From Telopea speciosissima (Eukaryota > Streptophyta > Magnoliopsida > Proteales > Proteaceae), in NCBI RefSeq assembly GCF_018873765.1, contig NC_057919.1, forward strand, positions 67,946,984 through 68,010,983: a stretch of DNA of 64,000 nucleotides. Direction: 5' to 3'. The notes beneath the pieces are model-generated. The model searched no databases and had not been told where the DNA came from. It saw nothing but the letters and a program-made list of their open reading frames with translations. A program made the translations under genes and the position numbers. The first letter of the stretch is position 1. Every line of letters begins with the position of its first letter. Shown here one piece after another: positions 57,868 to 64,000 of the stretch.

Positions 57868-57980
57868 GTTTGTAGCGCACTATCCGATGGCCCGCAGTGC
57901 TTGGGCACGTAGCCCAACACATAAGCAGGGTGTTGGGCTGCGTGTCCAAGCACTATGGTCGTTGGATATGCGCTACACTC
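57868..57980. repeat. Palindromic MITE, ends GTAGCGCACTATCCGATGG
   Basis: The left GTAGCGCACTATCCGATGG, GCAGTGCTTGGGCACG arm pairs with the right CGTGTCCAAGCACTATGG, then CGTTGGATATGCGCTAC, around GTAGCCCAACAC/GTGTTGGGC. A half-copy lies at 57150-57210 (GTAACGCACCATCCGATGATC). Confidence 0.8.
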
Positions 57981-58634
57981 CCTATCGCACTACAGAGGAG
58001 CCCAACATAGTAGCTACTGGGGGTCATGAAATGTGAATTTGGTTGTAGCCTCTGATGACCGCCTTTCTCTTAATAATTTGCTAAGTTTAAGAGTTTCTTG
58101 AGCTTTTAACCCGCATTTCTACACTTGTTATTTAATATCTACTAAGTGTCAAAATGGAATTGAAACCGATTATCGGAATCGGAACCAACCATTTACGATC
58201 AAATCGCATCGCACCATATAAAAATGATACGATTCTGATTTCATAGGTTCTATTACCGGTTCGGTCAAAACTGAAAAACTGTCGGTTAATTGAATAGAAA
58301 TCGAATAGAAAACTGAGATTATAAATATTCTTATTTGTTTAAGAATGGGGTTAAGCACTCTAAAATATTAGGACTTCTTACTAAGATTTTTTTGAATTTC
58401 AGTTTGAGTGCCAAACTCATTAAATGACGGAAGGTTTTAGTATGAGCATGTCTCAGTGGACCGAGTGGGGTATGAATTAGAGATGTCCTCAACTTGGTTT
58501 CCCTTGCGGTACTTTGAGGCCTTGAATAATCACTTACAATTACCATTGCAACTAGCATGTCTAAGTGAACTTTGCCTAGAGTTAGATGTGTATGAAATAA
58601 TATAATTTCTCCCACATAACAAGGATATGAAAAA

Positions 58635-58830
58635 TAAAATTAAAGGGTACAAAGGTGAAACCGGTATTGCAAACCGCATGTAAGTCGGATAACGAAAACA
58701 GAATAGAAACCACTAAAACTGCACCACATATAAAATGATTCTGATTTTAGGTGATTCTTATTCGGTGCGGTTTTGATTTCTATATTGCCAAATGTGCACC
58801 GAACCAGAATCGCACCGTTTGACACCCTTA
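58635..58830. repeat. MITE with TTAAGGGTGTC-type ends (copy 2)
   Basis: AATTAAAGGGTACAAAGGTG at the left and TTGACACCCTTAA at the right. The middle shares CGCATGTAAGTCGGATAACG and GAATAGAAACC with 29135-29440. Confidence 0.6.
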
Positions 58831-59070
58831 ATATCTACAGTGCAAGCCTATTGATAGGGTTTACATTGCCACATCAGCATCAAATGTTATTTGCAATTGT
58901 AAGCATAGTTAGTAAATCTGCATCTTATACATGGATCCGGACATTTAATTAAAAAAAAAATGTTTTTTCTCGAATAAGTACTTGTATACGGATTTATATG
59001 CGTTTGTTAAGATTTAAAATATTATACATGTATAAAACGTGTATTATATGGTTTTAATAATAATAAAAAA

Positions 59071-62000
59071 GGGTAAATTATGAAACACCCCTAAAAATGG
59101 AACGAATCTCAAGTCTCCCCCTCTTGTTTGAAAATACTCATAACACACCCTGCTTCAGAGCCCTATACTACAGATTAGTACCTACCGTTAGTTTTATGCT
59201 GTTAACTTATGAAATCAGCAAGTTAAATATTTTTAAATCCCTAAACTATCCTTGACCAGTGTAGAGTTAATTTTTTACTCTTGAATCTAAAAACCCCAAA
59301 ATGGATCATTTTCCTCATATGACCTGCAACCCACCGCCATAGGTCCTCACATATCTTCCCTCTCTTCTTGTATCAGCCGTGGATCCAACCTTCAAAAAGC
59401 AACCTAAACCCATCGAAACCCAAAAAACAAGCAAAAATTAGTTTCTTTCATAAAAAAAAAAGGAAGAGGAAGAAATTAGTTCCAGAAAACTAGATCGAAA
59501 CCCAATAATTCTGGAATCTATCAGATTATTAATAGGATTAAAAGCAAATGAAAACAAATTTGGAATCAGAATTAATCAAGAACAGAAACTGATTGCAAGT
59601 TTTGAAAAATGAAAACAAATTGGAATCAGAAATTAATCAAGAACAGAAACTGATTGCAAGTTGTGAAATCAGATTTGAAATCTGGGTTAAAAAATAATTC
59701 TTTTCATAAATGCTATCAAGAATAGGAAAACTGAAATTCATGAAAAAACCAGATGACACTTGAAGGGTCAGGAGGGAAGGGGAAGACAAGTTCATCGTCA
59801 GGGATTGCTCCGCCATCGCCCATGGAAATCCAAGGACTATAGAAAATAACCCTAATTCTCCCCTTCCCTAGGGCTATCGATGCTCATACTGCGATTTCTT
59901 CAATAGGATCAATCTAGGCAATGAACTTGAAAAAACTAGTGCCCGCTTGATAACCTTACGGGTGTTTCTGTTCTGGTTATGTGCTGAGAAATAGTAAAAC
60001 AGTTTTTTCATTTTCTGTGTTGAGAAACCGTTTTTGATCCGCTTGGTAAATCTGTTCTAAAAACGTTTCCAGAAGACAATTGGAACACCATTGGTGCTTG
60101 ATAAATCTGTTTTTGGGAACATGTAATGTGATCAATGTTAATAATATTTGTCTTGAATACTAGGATCGAACCCTACTACTTGCATATTTGTCTAATGTAG
60201 CCTAGGCTTTAACTCATCGATGGGGTGGAGTTAAGAAATTTTATTACTCCTATCTCATCATTAGAATTCCTCTTTTATCATACAAAGTCAATAATACCCT
60301 TCCTAATTGAAAGGGTTTGATGCCCTATATGTCAACAAGGTCGTATGTTTGAATGTCAAGAAAAGAAATAAAAAAACATTTGAGAGAGAGACAAATAAAA
60401 CAACCATTAGACATTGGATCATTTTTGTCTCATTATATTCTTTTCTTTTATTTTAGTCCACTCGTCAAGACTTTTCCAAACATCCCCAACAACTGCACTA
60501 TTACCAAATCCATCTTTTCCAAATTCCAACTGCAACTTCAAAAGCTTAAAGATCAAACTGTGCGTATGTAGCACAGATCATGGAGAAATGGGTTTTAACT
60601 CCCAACTCTAACCATTAACAAAGTTTTATAAAGTTGAGGACTTGAGGCCCTTGAGGGGTAAGGAGAAGAAGAAGAAGAAGATTTAGTTTCAGGTTTTGCT
60701 TCATTTGAAAACAGAGTTTTAACAGAAAAAAATCCGTAAAAAAAATCCATCCTTTGATATGATGGAAAGAAAATAAGAACCAAAAAAAAGGGAGAAACAA
60801 ATTAGAAGAGAAGTGAAGAACAATCCATCTGAGATGGGTTGATTATTGATTGTATTGCAAAGGGCATCAAGAACCAGACCATCTTCATTCCAAGTTCAAT
60901 TCGAAATATGAATTAAAGCATGGATAATAACTTCCTTCTCAAAGCGGGAAGAAAAGCTAATATTAATTCAAAATTACCCATTTCTTTTTACATGATCAAA
61001 AAGGGTAATTACTATACAAAAGGGAAAAGACTGAAGATTGGGAGACATTTAAAGAAGAAAAGAACATCCTTAATTTTAAGGAACACAGAAGGGCTCCACC
61101 TACCTTGTTTCTATTATCTAATTCATCCCTTCTTTCTTTCATGGACTCCAAACGCCCCAAATCCTCTCCCCAATAAAACTCATGAACCACCTTACTGATC
61201 TTTTCTCCACCTCTTCCTCTCCTCCACCATCACCACCACCACCACCGCCTGTCTCACCCTCCACCTCTTCCAACTCATCCATCTCATGCCGGACAACCGA
61301 ACTCTCCCCAAAATGCTTCACGTCGTTGTTACAACCGTGACCACCTCTTTTCTTTCTCTCTCTTTTGTTCTTAGGGTTAACTCTCTGTTGCAGCAACCGA
61401 TCTTTGAAGCCATCAAGGATCTCGTGAATGAGTTGACGATTAGGTGAAGAATCCTATCGAACCCAGAAACTCATATAACACCTGAACCAGTTGCAGTTAA
61501 ATGAAGCGGGATGATCACCACCGCTACCACTAGCAACAAAAACCTTCTGGTTCTAACCGTTTCTTCTACCATCCGACGAGTTTCCAGTACAAGAGATGAG
61601 ATATGCCAACACCTCTCTTTCTTCAGGAGAAAGCGCCACCGAAAGGGTCAGAAGAGTTGCAGGTAAAAACGGCAGATGACAGCGAGAGAGAAAGTCAGGA
61701 GAGATAGAGGGTACCGGAGGTAGTCGATGGATCTACCAAGCTTGTCGCTGTTAGGGTTTTCTTCTTACACCCTGTGAAGAGGACGACCTTGTGAGAGCTG
61801 GATAAGTTGGAAGAGTGGTTAGGCATGGATTTCAATTTTATTGGAACAAGTTTGCAATTTTGTGCTGAGAAATTTCTGTCAAAAGTATTATAGGGAACAT
61901 AAATTTTTATTTTTATTTTAAAAAACAGTTATAAAAAATACTTTGTTATCAAACGGTTTTTGGATGTTTTTCCGTTTCTTAGAATGAAAAAACACTAGAA

Positions 62001-62414
62001 ACTGTTTCTCGTAAGGTTATCAAGCGATAAAAACACTCGTCATTCCGAGATTTAAACCCAAGACTTCTTCTCCAACGACTTCTCTGGTTTCTCTTTGCGC
62101 TCACACCATAGCGGCAACATCGATCTCTGTCTCCAACGGCTTTTTTGCGAGTGGGAGAGAGAGATGGAAGAGATCATCGTGAAAGAAGAGAGATGAAAAG
62201 TGAAAATGGGGGGGAAAAAAAAAAAAACTAAACAGTGAAAATGAAAAGTCAAATTTGAAAAGTTAAAATTTGAGGTTAAATTTGTCATTCACTTTTTGGA
62301 ATGACTTAAGATAACACCGTCAATCCGTCACTGTAGAGGGAGACTGATGAGTATTTTCCAATAGGAGAGGGCGACTTGAGATTCGATCAGGTGTCTGGGG
62401 GTTTTAATTTACCC
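59071..62414. mobile_element. Large inverted-repeat element (outer)
   Basis: The left end GGGTAAATTATGAAACACCC, then GAATCTCAAGTCTCCCCCTC, TTGAAAATACTCAT, is mirrored at the right end (complement of ATGAGTATTTTCCAA, GGCGACTTGAGATTCG, TTTTAATTTACCC). The arms extend at least 80 bp imperfectly. The interior (3.3 kb) has no transposase, but a second element lies inside. A-runs on both sides hide any target duplication. Confidence 0.6.
59940..62040. mobile_element. Inner element with CGCTTGATAACC ends
   Basis: The left CGCTTGATAACCTTACGGG and the right complement (CTCGTAAGGTTATCAAGCG, near 62009-62027) form inverted ends, followed on each side by CTGTTTTTTCATT-like and GAGAAAC-like subterminal words (GTGCTGAGAAAT occurs at both 59980 and 61862). 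The end sequence resembles plant hAT-type non-autonomous elements. The interior on the minus strand (61870-61100) looks like a leader plus a Gly/Glu-rich frame, of unknown origin. Confidence 0.5.
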
Positions 62415-62481
62415 AAAAAAAAAAACTGAACTCAATCTAATGACCTAATCTAACTCATGAATGATCGAATTCATAGAACTT

Positions 62482-62857
62482 GGATCTTTATCGTCTCCAT
62501 TTATCTGTCCCTCCATTTCTTTCATTACATCTCATAGGAGGGTGGAAATGACCACCCTATTACCCCTTGTCCGAACACACTGCGAATCGTTATCACCTCC
62601 AATTTCTGCCGGCTCCAATTCCCTCCAATCCCTCACATAGGAGCAGAATTGACCACCTTATCCATTGCCCGAACACACTACCCAAGGTGGGGTAGGGTGG
62701 TCATTTCTGCTCTTATGTGAGGGATTGGAGGGAATTGGAGTGGGCAGCGAATTGGAGGTGATAAAAATTCAACACACTGCCCGGGTGGGATCCACTCCTC
62801 CTATTAGATGTAATGGAGGAAATGGAGGGACAGATAAATGGAGACGATAATTTTTCC
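62482..62857. mobile_element. Outer palindromic MITE interrupted by the 187-bp MITE
   Basis: The left arm GGATCTTTATCGTCTCCA, then TCTGTCCCTCCATTTC and CTCATAGGAGGGTGG, is complementary to the right arm (CCACTCCTCCTATTAGATG, then GGAGGGACAGATAAATGG and GAGACGATAATTTTTCC). Without the insert and one duplication copy it would be about 179 bp. Its own target duplication is not clear. Confidence 0.8.
62584..62770. mobile_element. Palindromic Mutator-like MITE, 187 bp (copy 2), nested
   Basis: Same ends and length as 20493-20679. Flanked by a perfect 10-bp duplication AACACACTGC (62574-62583 and 62771-62780). It is inserted near the centre of another palindromic element (62482-62857). Confidence 0.9.
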
Positions 62858-63659
62858 ACCGAACCCTTGTCCGTCTCTCGCGGATACCAAACTTAGACCC
62901 CTTCTTCTCCATCTTTGTTCCTGGTAATTTCAGGCCAGCGGCTGAAAAAATCCCCAGACCCTCGGCCCCCTGCTTCTCCATCTTCGTTGTCCGCCTCCGT
63001 TCCTCGGCGATTGCAGCGACCTGCAAAGTGCGACCTCACAATATCGTAATACCCCTTGTGGCAGTCGGCGATTGCAGTGGCAAATTCAACATCTTCATAT
63101 CTATCTACTTTTTAAGTTTTCTCTCTGTGTGTGTGACTGTGTATGTGTCTCTCTCTCTCTTCTCTATAAATTATCTGAGTTTTGTATCCGTACAGAGATG
63201 ATTTATTTGCTTCCTGAAACTTAAAATTGAGATGAGGTGCTACCATAAAACTCCATTAGACTAGTGAATACTCGGAGCACCTCAATGCTTATGATTTCCT
63301 TTGTTTCTCTAAGAAGTTAACTTGTAAGAAACAAAATACATGGAGGTCGCTGCTGTCCTACTGCCATGGAGAGATGAGAAGTCACCGGCTCCTTGAAGAG
63401 ATAACATCATCCAAAATGGTGTTTAGGAGTAGCTAGACGTGGACTGCCTCCTTCTATGAGAAAAAGGGTCGATAGGTGTACATGCCTGTTGCATAGGGAA
63501 TATATGTTCGTATTTTTGCTCCTGAATTTTTATAGAGCGACCGTATTAAACACATACCGTGTCATTGCCGAACACATTATCGTATGGTCTGTTTAATTGC
63601 CGTATGCATTGGTACCTATATTGTTGTCATTCCCGAACTTACAACTATGATTGTAAGTG
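62858..63659. other. Non-genic DNA
   Basis: 63121-63165 is a CT/GT microsatellite followed by a TATAAATT. Short frames have no recognisable domain. 63846-64000 after the last MITE is likewise blank. Confidence 0.45.
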
Positions 63660-63845
63660 AGAGTGGATTCTGATCCTCTACGGTTGGGCAGCTGAGTGCC
63701 ATTGTGTGGCCTCACACAGGTAGGGGAGAAATGATCGACTGCCCCACTCACCACCCAAACATCCTACCCAGTGAGATCCACACCCTGCCTGTGTGAGGCC
63801 GCACAATGGCTGCTTTGCTGCCGGCCATAGAGGATCCAAATTGTG
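63660..63845. repeat. GATCCTCTACGG palindromic MITE (copy 3)
   Basis: The left arm GATCCTCTACGGTTGGGCAG, then CCATTGTGTGGCCTCACACAGG, pairs with CCTGTGTGAGGCCGCACAATGG and GGCCATAGAGGATCC on the right. The core-like GAGAAATGATCGACTGCCCC lies inside. Confidence 0.8.
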
Positions 63846-64000
63846 TAATAACCTTGATGGGAGGTGATTACGAGAGGTAGGCCTTAAGTTGTATTTGGTC
63901 TCTGCTTTCATGGAAGTGCAGAGTGACGTACCCTTCTCATCCCTGCTATTTGAGAGCTCCAAAAACCAAGAAGCACCATTCCTTTAACATCATGCCGTCA

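Larger units (their letters stand above)
55975..59070. other. Non-genic DNA around the satellite
   Basis: 56050-56300 is AATCGATTCC-type repeat. 57215-57860 and 57985-58630 show no gene; 58145-58320 contains words shared with the TTAAGGGTGTC family. 58840-59070 is AT-rich. Confidence 0.45.

Overview
The window reads as nuclear DNA of a flowering plant: genes with short GT-AG introns or none, plant-only protein families, and a gene-poor, AT-rich background full of plant transposons. It looks dicot-like, but the sequence does not identify a species. Four protein-coding genes can be supported: a GPI-anchored proline-rich (extensin-like) wall protein (4251-4829, minus), a two-exon linker histone H1 (17382-18088, plus), a small arginine-rich plant protein of unknown function (26746-27216, plus) and an intronless galacturonosyltransferase-like (GATL) Golgi enzyme (51438-52541, plus). 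They lie 9-25 kb apart, share no promoter and form no visible pathway, although the first and last both point to cell-wall biology.

Almost everything else is mobile-element DNA. The largest piece is a Ty1/copia retrotransposon (35130-41032) with two ~713-bp LTRs and a polyprotein broken by many small frameshifts. It sits at the tail of a LINE fragment, and a ~140-bp direct repeat lies on each side of it. Decayed LINE pieces occur at 15085-16835, 31201-32235, 33745-33975 and 34915-35129, with an RTE-type relic at 49240-49930 and a copia RNase H relic at 11825-12085. Two solo LTRs keep perfect 5-bp target-site duplications (25613-26010 and 54993-55969). SINEs lie at 9221-9362, 10133-10301 and 19612-19832.

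The rest is dominated by short palindromic (MITE-like) elements of several families, some nested, and by larger elements with long terminal inverted repeats (46372-48020; 59071-62414 with another element inside). Many of the palindromic elements have different outer ends but carry a similar internal core close to GAAATGACCACCCTACCCC. This is the most intriguing pattern in the window.

Layout: 1-4250 repeats; 4251-4829 wall-protein gene; 5.9-17.2 kb transposon relics; 17.3-18.1 kb histone H1; 18.4-26 kb MITEs, a SINE and a solo LTR; 26.7-27.2 kb unknown-family gene; 30-41.2 kb LINE/copia cluster with local duplications; 42-48 kb MITEs and a long-TIR element; 51.4-52.5 kb GATL gene; 53-64 kb solo LTR, a degenerate satellite and nested inverted-repeat elements. 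No tRNA, rRNA, CRISPR or prokaryotic system was seen. All calls come from reading the sequence without database searches.
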